Assembly: GCA_017446265.1 (NCBI GenBank)
Contig: JAFSRD010000009.1
Coordinates: forward strand, 1 to 57,608
Direction: 5' to 3'
DNA from: Treponema sp.
GTDB taxonomy: Bacteria > Spirochaetota > Spirochaetia > Treponematales > Treponemataceae
Length of the DNA: 57,608 nt
The translations under genes and the position numbers were made by a program. Each line of letters begins with the position of its first letter. Within the stretch, counting starts at the first letter, position 1. Positions 8,422 to 18,077 of this stretch are shown piece by piece. Under the pieces are notes generated by a model. It had not been told where the DNA came from. It saw nothing but the letters and a program-made list of their open reading frames with translations, and did no database searches.

Positions 8422-10566
8422 TTATTTTTCGGCAGCTTTTTCCGCTACCGCATCGTCTGCAGAATGAAGATACGTGCAGTCAGGATTGATGCACGACTTG
8501 TAGCTGCCGTTCTTCTTATCGTATTTTTCAACGAGGAACCAGCCGCACTGCGGGCAGTATTGGTCAATCGGTTTAAAGTGCGTAAGAAATTGGCAGTCAG
8601 GATAATTCGTACAGCCGTAAAACTCTTTGCCTCTGCCCTTTGTTTTTCGCGCAACAATTTCGCCATTGCAACCGGGCATAGGACACTTTGCAAGCGGAAT
8701 TGATTTTGTGTTGTGGCACTCAGGAAAACCAGAACACGCGAGGAAATAGCCGAATCGTCCAAGTTTTTTTATCATGGGTTTCCCACACTTGTCGCACACT
8801 TTGTCTGTCTTTTCATCGAGGAACCCTTTAACGCTTTCCTGCGTTGTCATTACTTCATCAACACGATTTTTAAACGGCTCGTAAAAATCTTTTATCATGC
8901 CGTTCCATACAAGGCTGCCCTGCTCCACTTTGTCAAGGTCATTCTCAATTTCCGCAGTGAAGTGTTCGTTGATGACATTTGGAAACGAATCGACAAGAAT
9001 TTTGCAAATCATCTTGCCGAGCGCGGTGGGAACGAGCTGCTTGTTTGTACGCGTGACGTAGTAACGGTCAAGCAGCACAGAGATGATTGGCGCGTATGTC
9101 GAGGGACGACCTATGCCTTTTTCTTCAAGCGTGCGAACAATAGACGCGTCTGTGTAGCGCGCAGGCCCCTGCGTAAAATGCTGCTCTGGGTAAAATTTCT
9201 TGCACTCAATTGTTTCCCCCTCTTTGAGCGACGGAAGATTCCCCGTTTTATCTTCTTTTGACGAGAGCAGCTTTATGACGCTGTAAAAGCCTTTTTCCAC
9301 AATTTTGCTCGCAGAAGCGCGGAACACTGCATCGCCTGCAACGAGTTCTACACTCGTTGTGCGCGTCTTTGCATTATTCATTTGGCTTGAGACAAACCGT
9401 TCCCAAATAATTGCATACAGGCGCAGCTGGTCGCGCGAAAGATATTCTTTTACAGATTCAGGCGTATACGACGTGTATGTAGGACGAATACCTTCGTGCG
9501 CATCTTGCGCAGATTTACCCACCTCATATTTTATTGGTACTTCAGGCACAGCGTTCGGATAATTTTTTGCAAGCCACGAGCGCACATCTTCAAGCGCCGT
9601 ATCGGAGATGCGCACAGAATCAGTTCTCATGTACGTGATAAGACCTACGCGCCCTTCGCCTATATCTATGCCTTCGTAAAGCTGCTGGGCAATCTGCATT
9701 GTTTTGCGCGATGTAAAGCCAAGCCTGTTTGCCGCAGCTTGTTGAAGTTTTGACGTTGTGAACGGCGCTTTTGGACGCACCGTTTTGTCAGTCTGCTTTA
9801 TGCTTGCAACAATGCATTTTGAATCATGTATTTGACTGATGATTTTATTAACGTCGTCTTCGCTTTTTAACTCCGCCTTTTCTCCTTTATACGAAACAAG
9901 CTGCGCAGTAAATGTTGTTTTGCCCTTTGCAAAGTCCGCTTCAAGCGTCCAGTATTCTTCGGGAATGAAATTTTCTACTTCTTCCTCGCGCTCGCAGATA
10001 AGCCGCAGTGCGACAGACTGCACGCGGCCTGCAGAAAGCCCGTTTTTTACTTTGTTCCATAAAAGCGGACTCAAATTGTAACCTACAAGACGATCGAGCA
10101 CGCGACGCGCTTTTTGCGCGTTCACTTTGCTTTCGACAATTTCGTTTGGATGCTGCACCGCTTCTTTGATTGCAAGCGGAGTAATTTCGTTGAACACGAT
10201 GCGTTTTATAGGCGCGGCTGTTTTCTCTTTGAGCGCATTGTTCAAGTGCCATGCAATGGCTTCTCCTTCGCGGTCGTTGTCACTTGCAAGCAACACGCTG
10301 TTCGATTTTTTTGCGTCCTTTTGCAACTCTTTAAGCAATTTTGCGCGACCGCGTACTGTGATGTATTCGGGCTGAAAATCATGCTCCACGTCTATTGCAA
10401 TGCGCGACTTGGGTAAATCTATGAGATGCCCCATGGATGCTTTTACCGTGTAGCCAGATCCCAAATATTTTTCGATTGTATGCGCTTTTGCAGGAGACTC
10501 CACAATCACGAGCGTTTGTTTTTTTGAATCAGTTTTTTTCTTTTTTTGAACACTAGTTCCAGCCAT
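8422..10566 (-). CDS. topA: DNA topoisomerase I
   Basis: Type IA topoisomerase, 714 residues, relaxing negative supercoils. A Toprim domain opens with VIVESPAKAHTIEKYL (Glu23) and continues to ASDNDREGEAIAWHL with the acidic metal-binding residues. The strand-cleaving tyrosine is in GLITYMRTDS (around residue 310). The C-terminus carries three CxxC-type zinc ribbons (CDKCGKPM, CPMPGCNGE and CPQCGW...CINPDC). A lysine-rich 15-residue tail precedes the Toprim domain. ATG at 10564-10566 follows a GGAG site. The gene lies downstream of dprA, and a terminator-like hairpin sits just before it, leaving no obvious room for a private promoter. Confidence 0.97.
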   Translation of the reverse strand: MAGTSVQKKKKTDSKKQTLVIVESPAKAHTIEKYLGSGYTVKASMGHLIDLPKSRIAIDVEHDFQPEYITVRGRAKLLKELQKDAKKSNSVLLASDNDREGEAIAWHLNNALKEKTAAPIKRIVFNEITPLAIKEAVQHPNEIVESKVNAQKARRVLDRLVGYNLSPLLWNKVKNGLSAGRVQSVALRLICEREEEVENFIPEEYWTLEADFAKGKTTFTAQLVSYKGEKAELKSEDDVNKIISQIHDSKCIVASIKQTDKTVRPKAPFTTSKLQQAAANRLGFTSRKTMQIAQQLYEGIDIGEGRVGLITYMRTDSVRISDTALEDVRSWLAKNYPNAVPEVPIKYEVGKSAQDAHEGIRPTYTSYTPESVKEYLSRDQLRLYAIIWERFVSSQMNNAKTRTTSVELVAGDAVFRASASKIVEKGFYSVIKLLSSKEDKTGNLPSLKEGETIECKKFYPEQHFTQGPARYTDASIVRTLEEKGIGRPSTYAPIISVLLDRYYVTRTNKQLVPTALGKMICKILVDSFPNVINEHFTAEIENDLDKVEQGSLVWNGMIKDFYEPFKNRVDEVMTTQESVKGFLDEKTDKVCDKCGKPMIKKLGRFGYFLACSGFPECHNTKSIPLAKCPMPGCNGEIVARKTKGRGKEFYGCTNYPDCQFLTHFKPIDQYCPQCGWFLVEKYDKKNGSYKSCINPDCTYLHSADDAVAEKAAEK

Positions 10567-10579
10567 AATTTCTCCATAG

Positions 10580-10618
10580 AAAAAAAGTCAAGCGCGAAAT
10601 CAATCTCGCAACTGACTT
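10580..10618 (-). terminator. Hairpin with T7 tract directly upstream of topA (terminator or attenuator)
   Basis: On the minus strand AAGTCA...TGACTT plus inner GCGA...TCGC form an interrupted stem, immediately followed by a run of seven T. It ends 14 bases before the topA ATG, between dprA and topA. Confidence 0.5.
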
Positions 10619-10642
10619 CGCTATGATGTACGCAACACTGTA

Positions 10643-11677
10643 CTAAAATAATTGTTCTTGTGCAATCGTTTTGCTGTTTCGCATGCCGGGCAACTCCGCA
10701 CGACAATGGCAGTAGTCATCATAGTCTTTGATGACAGGCGCACCATCACTGCGATAACGCTCTACAGTACTTTCAAGCTTGCTCTTTGACACTTTGCCTA
10801 AAGCAAAGTCGTTTTCAAGCTTTTGCTTTACGCGTTCGGCAACCGTTGCTGCGCTTTTTGAAAACGCACTTTCGTGAAAAAGCACATCGCGGTTGCAGTC
10901 AAGCGCAAATTGAGCCGTATGGAGCGCACCGCTTCCCGGTGGCGCTTCAATCACAACAGTTGCAGGCGAAAGGGCAGCAATAATCCTGTTGCGGTGCACA
11001 AAGCGCCATGACTGACTCGGCGTTCCTGGAAGATATTCGCTTACAAGAGCGCCGCCTGTTGCAAGAATTTTTTCTGCAAGCTTTTTGTGAGATGCAGGAA
11101 CAATCATGTCGCACCCGCACGGAAGAATTGCACATGTCTTCCCGCTCTCTGCTCCTGCTTCCATTGCATCAAAGCACGATTCAAGCGCACCCTTATGCGC
11201 CTCGCCGTCAATGCCATTTGCAAGTCCCGACACAACTGTAACGCCGTCGCAAGCAGCATCGCGCGCAAACGAAAACGCAGCCTGCTTTCCCTGCGCCGTC
11301 ATGCGCCTCGTGCCGACGACAGACACAGTACGGCTTCCCAGGCAGTTTGCATTGCCACGGTAAAAAAGCGCAAACGGCGGATTTGCAATTTCGCGCAGCA
11401 ATGCAGGATATGCGCTTTGCGCGTACGGCAACATAGTGATATTAAACGCATTTAAAATGCGTGCGCTTCGTTCCGCTTCACGGACAGCACGTTTTCCATC
11501 CCATTGCGCGCTTCGAAAACTGCGCCCGACAATCCGTGAAATATCATGTATAGACAGTACCGCAAGCGCGGATAGACTGTCAATATTATTCTGCAAAATA
11601 TTTTTTTCTTTAAACGTAAGGAATGAGATGCCTGAAATGCACAACGCAAGCAGTTCGTCTATATGTTTACTGCACAT
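10643..11677 (-). CDS. dprA: DNA processing protein DprA
   Basis: Single-stranded-DNA and RecA-loading protein of the DprA/Smf family, 344 residues, used in DNA uptake and recombination. The Rossmann core shows SVVGTRRMTAQGKQAA, VVSGLANGIDGEAHKGAL and AILPCGCD, with SWRFVHRNRIIAALSP later, all classical DprA motifs. A short insertion (CFDAMEAGAESGK) interrupts the core before AILPCG. The ATG at 11675-11677 overlaps the stop of the upstream lipoprotein gene, so coupling is likely; a longer start inside that gene is less plausible. The C-terminal tail of about 80 residues is not recognisable. ComF is also encoded in this window at 50766-51539. Confidence 0.95.
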   Translation of the reverse strand: MCSKHIDELLALCISGISFLTFKEKNILQNNIDSLSALAVLSIHDISRIVGRSFRSAQWDGKRAVREAERSARILNAFNITMLPYAQSAYPALLREIANPPFALFYRGNANCLGSRTVSVVGTRRMTAQGKQAAFSFARDAACDGVTVVSGLANGIDGEAHKGALESCFDAMEAGAESGKTCAILPCGCDMIVPASHKKLAEKILATGGALVSEYLPGTPSQSWRFVHRNRIIAALSPATVVIEAPPGSGALHTAQFALDCNRDVLFHESAFSKSAATVAERVKQKLENDFALGKVSKSKLESTVERYRSDGAPVIKDYDDYCHCRAELPGMRNSKTIAQEQLF

Positions 11678-12395
11678 ACGCCATATCAAGCACGATTTTT
11701 TTATTTTTTTCTGCAATCGCTTTTATTTCTTTGTCTTTTGCAGCTGCTATAATGTTGTCATACATGTCTGCTGCTTTTTGAAAATCAGCAGTACGGTAGT
11801 ACGCATTGGCAAGCAGCATTTTTGCATTGACATGGCCAGTGTTTATCGTTAAAAGCGTTTCAAGGTACGGAATCGCTTTTGCGCTTTCATCAAATTCAAA
11901 CACGTACAGAGAACCAAGCCCATACAACGCGTAAACATATCGTGGGTCTATTGCAATTGCACGCAAATATGCAGCTTCAGAAAGGCGCAAATAATTATGT
12001 CGTTTGTCGAAATTTCCTGTCGCATCGTAATCAAGTGCAGACTTTGCCATGTAGCCACTACATAATCCCACATAGTAATACAAGTTTTGATTTTGAGGAT
12101 AATACTCAATCGCTTTTTGATAGCATTTGAGCGCTTCGCCGTACATGTTCTTGTCAATATAACGAGAGCCCAATATTTTATACCAAATGCCAATCTGCTC
12201 GTTTGCTGTTTCAATATCTGCAACACGCCGTTCATATTTTGCAATCGCAGCTTTGTACTCTTCAATAGTAGTTGGATTTGAAACACCTTCCTCCATGCGT
12301 TGTAAATTTCTGACAGAATTTTTAGGCACAGAGCACGAGGCAAAAATCACCGCATAAAAAAGCGTAAAGGCGATTTTACTCAATATTTTTTTCAT
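11667..12395 (-). CDS. TPR-repeat lipoprotein
   Basis: Putative lipoprotein of 242 residues. The first 21 residues form a lipoprotein signal with a FASC lipobox, so Cys21 would be lipidated. The body contains tetratricopeptide-type repeats: YGEALKCYQKAIEYYPQNQNLYY, a YLRAIAIDPRYVYALYGLGSLYVFE unit (shown here only by its key residues A-A-x-L-R-A-I-A-I-D-P-R-Y), and FQKAADMYDNIIAAA near the end. Such proteins usually scaffold envelope complexes; no specific role can be given. A GAGGAATC site precedes the ATG and a promoter lies at 12414-12442. It starts the lipoprotein-dprA-topA unit. Confidence 0.88.
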   Translation of the reverse strand: MKKILSKIAFTLFYAVIFASCSVPKNSVRNLQRMEEGVSNPTTIEEYKAAIAKYERRVADIETANEQIGIWYKILGSRYIDKNMYGEALKCYQKAIEYYPQNQNLYYYVGLCSGYMAKSALDYDATGNFDKRHNYLRLSEAAYLRAIAIDPRYVYALYGLGSLYVFEFDESAKAIPYLETLLTINTGHVNAKMLLANAYYRTADFQKAADMYDNIIAAAKDKEIKAIAEKNKKIVLDMAYVQ

Positions 12396-12413
12396 CGCGA
12401 TTCCTCATCAATC

Positions 12414-12442
12414 ACTATAATAAAGGCATATAAAAAATACAA
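12414..12442 (-). promoter_or_regulatory. Promoter of TPR lipoprotein-dprA-topA unit
   Basis: Minus-strand TTGTAT (12437-12442) and TATAGT (12414-12419) with a 17-bp spacer; the leader would be about 12 nt and include a GAGG site. Confidence 0.55.
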
Positions 12443-12455
12443 CCCTCATATGCTT

Positions 12456-12502
12456 AAACCTGTTCGGAAACCTCAGCCTCAGGTCAGGTTACTTTGAAAT
12501 GC
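12456..12502. repeat. Dispersed hairpin repeat, copy A
   Basis: A 47-bp element, about 40 of 47 bases identical to 37090-37136, running AAACCTGTTC...AGGTTRCTTTGAAATGC. AACCTG and CAGGTT can pair. Its right end encodes the final residues and stop codon of xerD. Confidence 0.7.
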
Positions 12503-13406
12503 CATCGGTAAAATGACCTGGAAAGTATTTTTCGTGGCAACTTCTCAATTGCACATCGTCAACATGCGTGTAAATCTGCGTCGTCGCCAAATCAGTATGA
12601 CCGAGCAGTTCCTGCACGGAGCGCAAATCAGCGCCACCTGAAAGCAAGTGCGTTGCAAACGAGTGGCGCAATGTATGCACTTTTGCATGAACGCCGGAAA
12701 GCGCTTCATATTCCTGAAAACGCTTCCACATACCTTTGCGTGACATTGCATGCCCGCGATAATTGACAAACACTTCATTCACTACGCGTTTGCCTACGAG
12801 TTTAGGACGCGCATCTTCAAAATATGCTGCAAGCTTTTCTTTTGCCGTATTCCCGAACGGTACAATGCGCTCTTTATCGCCTTTTCCACGAACGAGAAGC
12901 AGCCGCTCATTCATATGCACATTCTGCACGAGGAGCGACGATGCTTCACTTATACGCAAGCCGCACGAATATACAAGCTCAAAGAGCGCGGCATCGCGAA
13001 TCCCCAGCGCGTCAGACGTATCTATTGCAGAGAGCAGAGAATCAATTTGCTGCACTGAAAGCACGCGCGGAAGTGAACGAGAAGCTTTTGGCCTGTCGAG
13101 CATGAACGCGTAGTTCTCTTTCCAAAAGCCCGTACGCACAAGATACGAGCCAAATGCACGGAGCGCAGATATATCTTTTGCAATCGTCAATTCAATGCAT
13201 CCGTCAACTTTGCGCTGTACTAAATAATGCATGAGTTGCTGCACCGTTACATTGCGCAACTTGATTTTTTTTTCTACGCACCAGTCGAGGAACGCGCTCA
13301 CAGAAAGCCTGTACGTTTCAGCTGTTTTTTGTGAACGCCGTTCCACGAGCACAAGGTCTGTATAGAACCGAAAAAGTATGACAGGAATTGTTAATTTTTC
13401 AGCCAT
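12489..13406 (-). CDS. xerD: Tyrosine recombinase XerD-like
   Basis: Second Xer-type tyrosine recombinase, 305 residues. Catalytic residues are intact: Arg151 (GLRISE), Lys175 (GKGDKER), His244 and Arg247 (HTLRHSF), His270 (LLGHTDL) and Tyr279 (QIYTH). The C-terminal helix after Tyr279, which contacts the partner recombinase in XerCD, is present. It follows ftsZ by 12 bp, so it appears to be co-transcribed with the division cluster, in keeping with a role in chromosome-dimer resolution at division. The XerC/XerD assignment between this and the 5801-6727 protein is by context. The last codons lie inside a dispersed repeat. Confidence 0.93.
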   Translation of the reverse strand: MAEKLTIPVILFRFYTDLVLVERRSQKTAETYRLSVSAFLDWCVEKKIKLRNVTVQQLMHYLVQRKVDGCIELTIAKDISALRAFGSYLVRTGFWKENYAFMLDRPKASRSLPRVLSVQQIDSLLSAIDTSDALGIRDAALFELVYSCGLRISEASSLLVQNVHMNERLLLVRGKGDKERIVPFGNTAKEKLAAYFEDARPKLVGKRVVNEVFVNYRGHAMSRKGMWKRFQEYEALSGVHAKVHTLRHSFATHLLSGGADLRSVQELLGHTDLATTQIYTHVDDVQLRSCHEKYFPGHFTDGISK

Positions 13407-13418
13407 ACGTTTCAGTCA

Positions 13419-14834
13419 TCAGTCATGCAGTTTAATTCCGCGCGTCAACCCTGCAAGCCCGCTGTTTCTCCAGCACGCAGGCTGACTCAAATCATTGCCG
13501 GGAACAAAATTTGCAGGAGGCTTAATGCCGCTCGTCGAAAAGCGAGGAACTGCCATCGCAAGCGCTTTTCCAAGAGAACCGACAGGCAAAGCTGCTTGTT
13601 TTTTCGGCAAGACGTTTGCAGACATTGAAGCAGCATGTGCACGCGGCGCAGAAACGCCTGCTGCAACAGGTACTTTTTCTCTGTCGCTTTCAATCTCATC
13701 AAACAAGTTTGTCTCTGAAGCAGCAGAAAGTCTGCGTCTGAAAGTGTCAATATTTTTTCCACCGAGTATATCTGAAAACTCGTCGCTCGATACAACAGAC
13801 GCGTCGCGTTGCATAACCTCCGATGCGCCAATGTCACGCGCATATGAGTCATCGCTTTCGCTAAAGCCTGTCGCAATCACAGTAACGCTCACTTTTGAGT
13901 CGAGAGAAACGTCAACTACTTGTCCCCACAGCGTGTTCACGTTGCTGTCCGCAGAAGCAGTCACCACTTTCATGATTTCCGCCACTTCCTGTGCAGAGAT
14001 GTTTTCGCCAGAGCAAATGTTGACGAGCACATTTTTTGCGCCGTCAATGTTCGTATCTTCAAGCATGGGATTTTTAATCGCTTTCATAGCAGCGTCTACA
14101 GCACGATTGTCTCCGTCTGCAATGCCAACACCTAAAATTGCGTCTCCTTGTCCGAGCATCGCGTTGCGCACATCTGCAAAGTCTATATTCACGTCTCCTG
14201 GCTTTGTGATGATGTTTGAAATGCCTTCTACACCTTGCCGCAGCACATCATCGGCAATGAGGAATGCTTGGCGGATAGGCATGTTTTTATCGACAATTTT
14301 CAAAAGTTGCTGATTTGGAATGACGATAAGCGAGTCAACGTTTTCGTGCAGCTTCTTGATTCCCTCCTGAGCTTGCCTCATGCGCACAGGCCCTTCAAAC
14401 TCAAACGGCGTTGTAACAACACCGACAGTGAGTATGCCAAGCTCTCGTGCAATGCGTGCAACGACAGGAGCGGAACCTGTGCCAGTGCCGCCACCCATGC
14501 CCGCAGTGATAAACACCATGTCTGTGCCGCGCAGCAAATTTTCTATCGCTTCTCTGTCTTCTTCAGCCGCCTGCTCGCCAATTGCAGGGCGTCCGCCTGC
14601 ACCGAGCCCTTTTGTGACCTTTTGCCCGATTGCAATACGCGTCGATGCCCTCGACAGATTGAGCGCCTGCAAATCAGTGTTAAGCACAATAAAATCGATG
14701 TTGGCAATGTGGGCGTCAATCATCCTGTTTACTGCGTTTGAACCGCCGCCGCCACATCCTATCACTTTAATGACAGTGGGATTTGCTGTGTCAAGCGCAG
14801 TTCCGCTTTCATTTACTACAGAAAAATCCATCAT
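13419..14834 (-). CDS. ftsZ: Cell division protein FtsZ
   Basis: Tubulin-like GTPase forming the cytokinetic ring, 471 residues. The nucleotide-binding signature GGGTGTG is at residues 114-120, with [17 protein letters not shown] near the start and NTDLQAL. The T7 loop NIDFADVR is present. A variable linker (about residues 320-440) follows. The usual C-terminal peptide that binds FtsA appears as [11 protein letters not shown], but instead of ending there it is followed by about 14 more residues ([14 protein letters not shown]). Start: GGAGGAATTGT precedes two consecutive ATGs (14834 or 14831). It lies 30 bp after ftsA. Confidence 0.98.
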   Translation of the reverse strand: MMDFSVVNESGTALDTANPTVIKVIGCGGGGSNAVNRMIDAHIANIDFIVLNTDLQALNLSRASTRIAIGQKVTKGLGAGGRPAIGEQAAEEDREAIENLLRGTDMVFITAGMGGGTGTGSAPVVARIARELGILTVGVVTTPFEFEGPVRMRQAQEGIKKLHENVDSLIVIPNQQLLKIVDKNMPIRQAFLIADDVLRQGVEGISNIITKPGDVNIDFADVRNAMLGQGDAILGVGIADGDNRAVDAAMKAIKNPMLEDTNIDGAKNVLVNICSGENISAQEVAEIMKVVTASADSNVNTLWGQVVDVSLDSKVSVTVIATGFSESDDSYARDIGASEVMQRDASVVSSDEFSDILGGKNIDTFRRRLSAASETNLFDEIESDREKVPVAAGVSAPRAHAASMSANVLPKKQAALPVGSLGKALAMAVPRFSTSGIKPPANFVPGNDLSQPACWRNSGLAGLTRGIKLHD

Positions 14835-14864
14835 ACAATTCCTCCCGACCCTTTTTCTGGCATA

Positions 14865-16100
14865 TCAGAAAAATGATTTTTTTAGTTTCGTAAAAATACT
14901 ATCTTTTTTTCCACTTTCATCCGCAGAAAATAATTTCCTATTTTTTCCCTTCTCTTGAGCAGCATTTTTATTTGCGACGACAAGCCCTATCACAGTTGCA
15001 AAGCCGGGCGTACGGTACTCGCTGAGTTTGCCGCCCAGTTTTTCAGGCACACCGATCCTCACAGACGTTGTGCCAAACACTGCTTGCGCGCACTCAATTA
15101 CCCCCTCCATCTGCGCTCCACCGCCAGTCAATATGATGTTTCCCGAAAGTTGCGACACGCTTGAATTAGTAATAACAGCGCTCCGCACCATAGAAAAAAT
15201 CTCTTCAACGCGCGGCTGAATTATCTGACACAATTCCAACTGTGTCGTAAGTTCCGGGTCACGACCGCCTACGCCGGGAATAATCACTTCTTTTTCTTCT
15301 TCAATGCCGTCAAGCCAACAGCATCCCGATTCAATCTTTATCTTTTCCGCAGCTGAAACAGGAATGCCTTTTACAATTGCAATATCATTTGTTACAAGGT
15401 TGCCGCCTACAGGAATTGATACAGTGCACACAGGCGCACCGCCAAGAAGCACGAGCACGTCTGTTGTTCCTGCGCCCATATCAATCAAGATTGAACCTAA
15501 ATCCATTTCATCTTCGTGCACGACAGCTTTTGTCGCAGCAAGCGTCTTGAGCATGATGACGCTTGTCATGTATCCTGCGCGGCTCACGCACCGCATAACG
15601 TTTTGAATAGTCGTCTTGGACGCAGTAATCACGTGGACATCTGCTTCAAGACGCGCGCACATCATATCTATAGGATCTTTGATATTTGGATCGCCATCAA
15701 CAGTAAAACTCTGCGCTACAACATGCAGCAATTCCCTGTCTTGAGGAATGAACACTGCGCGCGCGTTTTCAATGGCACGGTCTATATCTGCACGAGTCAC
15801 TTCGCGGCGAGGTTTTCCCGGTTGTGTTACAGGCGTTATGCCTCGCTGATTCATTCCTTCAATCTGCGTGCCGCCAATGCCTATCGCGCACGATGTGACG
15901 TCAGCGCCTGCGTTCTGCTCTGCCGTTTCAACAGCCTCTTTTATTGCAGCAGCAGCGTCTTCAATATTCACAATCACGCCATTTCGCAAACCAGCAGATT
16001 TTTTGACAGCAGTGCCGACAATCTCAACAGAGCCGTTTTCAATCACTTCGCCGATTGCAACGCGAATGCAATTTGTTCCAATATCAAGACCGACAATCAT
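14865..16100 (-). CDS. ftsA: Cell division protein FtsA
   Basis: Actin-like ATPase that tethers FtsZ to the membrane, 411 residues. MIVGLDIGTNCIRVAIGE (phosphate-1), SILIDMGAGTTDVLVL (phosphate-2) and GNIILTGGGAQMEGV (adenosine) are the actin-fold motifs; the SHS2-type 1C domain region begins near IGIGGTQIEG. The C-terminus DSIFTKLKKSFF is an amphipathic, basic helix, the expected membrane-targeting sequence. It sits between ftsQ and ftsZ in the standard order. Confidence 0.97.
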   Translation of the reverse strand: MIVGLDIGTNCIRVAIGEVIENGSVEIVGTAVKKSAGLRNGVIVNIEDAAAAIKEAVETAEQNAGADVTSCAIGIGGTQIEGMNQRGITPVTQPGKPRREVTRADIDRAIENARAVFIPQDRELLHVVAQSFTVDGDPNIKDPIDMMCARLEADVHVITASKTTIQNVMRCVSRAGYMTSVIMLKTLAATKAVVHEDEMDLGSILIDMGAGTTDVLVLLGGAPVCTVSIPVGGNLVTNDIAIVKGIPVSAAEKIKIESGCCWLDGIEEEKEVIIPGVGGRDPELTTQLELCQIIQPRVEEIFSMVRSAVITNSSVSQLSGNIILTGGGAQMEGVIECAQAVFGTTSVRIGVPEKLGGKLSEYRTPGFATVIGLVVANKNAAQEKGKNRKLFSADESGKKDSIFTKLKKSFF

Positions 16101-16114
16101 ATGTATTCCTTACA

Positions 16115-16918
16115 TCAACGCGTTCTGTACGAAACAGAACCATAGCGCAAATCTATTTCAGCTACATTCGGTTCTATTGAATTAACAACGTCAAGTACCA
16201 CCATCATATACTGTAATGCGTCTTCGTTCAATGCACGGTCGGTGAGCACACGCGTCTTCGTCTTTGCAGGAATAAGCATGAGCTCGTAATTGCCGTACTC
16301 TTTTGGCACAACACATATCTCCGCAATCGCTGCAAAATAATTTTGATTGAGATTTTGTATGTGCGCAATCTGCTCTATAAGTGCACGATACTTTACTGGA
16401 ATGCGCATTCCTTCAGAAAGGTGCTCGACAGGCATTCCCGTAATTATTGGCAGAGAATTGCCGTTCCTCTCACGCACGCTGCCGTTGAACAGCACGCCGC
16501 TTTTGTCAATGTGAACGGGGAAGCTCCTCCCGTTTACCGCAATGAATGTCATTGCAACGCTTTCGCGTTCAACTACATTGACAAAAACCTTGTCGGGAAA
16601 ATGTTTTGAAACAGTAACAGAGTCTATTGCAGGAACGGACGACAAGATGGACACAGCTTCTTCTGCATTGAACGAAAACCAGTTCATATTTTTCATGGGA
16701 TGCAGCAACTGCGCAAATTCTTCAGGCATGATTCTTGTTTTATTTGTAAAAATGATTCTCGGCCTGTTCATGCTCGGAAGCGCGAATTTATATATTGTTA
16801 TTTCAACTAAAAAAATCGCACACAATAATGCAAAAATAACAATGATAACTTTTGTCTTTGCGTCCGATTTTTTTTCTGCAACACTGCCCGCAAATCCTGC
16901 TATGCTCATATCACTCAT
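16115..16918 (-). CDS. ftsQ: Cell division protein FtsQ/DivIB
   Basis: Bitopic divisome protein of 267 residues. A cytoplasmic N-terminus of about 23 residues is followed by one membrane span (VIIVIFALLCAIFLVEITIY). An extracytoplasmic POTRA-like domain (IMPEEFAQLLHPMKNMNWFS..., VSKHFPDKVFVNVVERE) and the FtsQ/DivIB region ending in EIDLRYGSVSYRTR follow. In the FtsQBL subcomplex it links early and late division proteins. The start overlaps the ftsW stop by 8 bp with GAGGAATTG upstream. Confidence 0.93.
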   Translation of the reverse strand: MSDMSIAGFAGSVAEKKSDAKTKVIIVIFALLCAIFLVEITIYKFALPSMNRPRIIFTNKTRIMPEEFAQLLHPMKNMNWFSFNAEEAVSILSSVPAIDSVTVSKHFPDKVFVNVVERESVAMTFIAVNGRSFPVHIDKSGVLFNGSVRERNGNSLPIITGMPVEHLSEGMRIPVKYRALIEQIAHIQNLNQNYFAAIAEICVVPKEYGNYELMLIPAKTKTRVLTDRALNEDALQYMMVVLDVVNSIEPNVAEIDLRYGSVSYRTR

Positions 16919-18077
16919 ATGACAATTCCTCTAATTCTAATTCTTCATCTTCTGTACAGCGCGACGCATTTACGACAAAGCCGCACATTGAAAGCGTTAT
17001 AATAATCGACGAACCGCCGAGTGAAAAAAACGGCAGCGGTATGCCCGTTGTGGGAAGCGCGCCGCATACGACGGCAGTGTTCACAAGCGACTGTAAAACA
17101 ATTATCGTGACGCACCCAAACGATGCAAGCGCCGCAAATCTGTTCATGCACGAAAACGATGATGCATACCCACGCCATGCAAACGCGCACAAAAGCGCAA
17201 AGTACATGATTACGCCAAAAAATCCCATTGCTTCTGTCCAACCTGCAAAGATGTAGTCAGCCTGCACTTCGGGAATAGTGTTTATCCAGATAAGACCGCT
17301 GCCTATTCCCGCGCCCCAAAATCCACCTGCACTGATTGCGCGCTTTGCTGCAATGCTTTGATAATTGTATGTACGCACGCCTTCCATAGGACGCAAAAAT
17401 GCTATGATGCGCTCAATGCGGTATGGCTCCTGCAAAATTAAAAAAATCACTGTAGGAATAATTAATAAAAGAGCTGGAAAAAACCAAGTGAGTTTTGCAC
17501 CAGATGCAAAGAACATGATTAAGCCTATCAAAAACACAAACACGCCTGTTGAAAAATCGCGCTGCAAAATGATGACAACAGAAAAAAGCGTGAATCCTGC
17601 AACTGCCGGCAGCACAGATTTTTCCGCTGGATTTTCTATGCGCGATTGCTTGTCAAACAAATTGGCAAGAAACAGCACCACGGCAAATTTTGCAAACTCA
17701 GACGGTTGCAACGTAAATGCAAACGGCATGCGCAACCAGCGGCGTGCACCGTTTCGCTCTACAGAGATGCCAGGCACAAACGTTAGCACGCAGAGCACGA
17801 GCGTACCGAGCACAATGAACGGAATCAATTTTCGTATGATTTTCATGTTGAGCGACGCAAAAATAATAAACCCTGCGAATCCTATTGCAATGCTCACAAG
17901 CTGCCGCTTGATAAAATAATACGGATTTCCAAACATGCGCTGCGCATAATTTTGCGAGCATACGAAAAGCGCAAATATGCCTATGCCGCACAGCAATATC
18001 ATGCAGGCAACAAATCCTACATCGCTCTTACGGTACGCTTCAATAGGCTTGTCGGCAAGGAACACGTACTCATCCAT
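16911..18077 (-). CDS. ftsW: Septal peptidoglycan polymerase FtsW
   Basis: SEDS-family glycosyltransferase, 388 residues with about ten membrane spans. Recognisable motifs are NGARRWLRMP, QPSEFAKFAVVLFLA, QRDFSTGVFVF, YQSIAAKRAISAGGFWGAGIGSG, PEVQADYIFAGWTEAMGFFG and GIPLPFFSLGGSS. The conserved catalytic Asp falls in the QADYIF segment region. FtsW rather than RodA is inferred from its place between murF and ftsQ; its usual partner FtsI is not encoded in the cluster. ATG 18075-18077 is six bases after AGGAGG and overlaps murF by 8 bp. Confidence 0.96.
   Translation of the reverse strand: MDEYVFLADKPIEAYRKSDVGFVACMILLCGIGIFALFVCSQNYAQRMFGNPYYFIKRQLVSIAIGFAGFIIFASLNMKIIRKLIPFIVLGTLVLCVLTFVPGISVERNGARRWLRMPFAFTLQPSEFAKFAVVLFLANLFDKQSRIENPAEKSVLPAVAGFTLFSVVIILQRDFSTGVFVFLIGLIMFFASGAKLTWFFPALLLIIPTVIFLILQEPYRIERIIAFLRPMEGVRTYNYQSIAAKRAISAGGFWGAGIGSGLIWINTIPEVQADYIFAGWTEAMGFFGVIMYFALLCAFAWRGYASSFSCMNRFAALASFGCVTIIVLQSLVNTAVVCGALPTTGIPLPFFSLGGSSIIITLSMCGFVVNASRCTEDEELELEELSYE

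Noticed and set aside
13495-14313. Plus-strand frame opposite ftsZ
   Set aside because: Shadow of ftsZ, no start signals, low-complexity composition.
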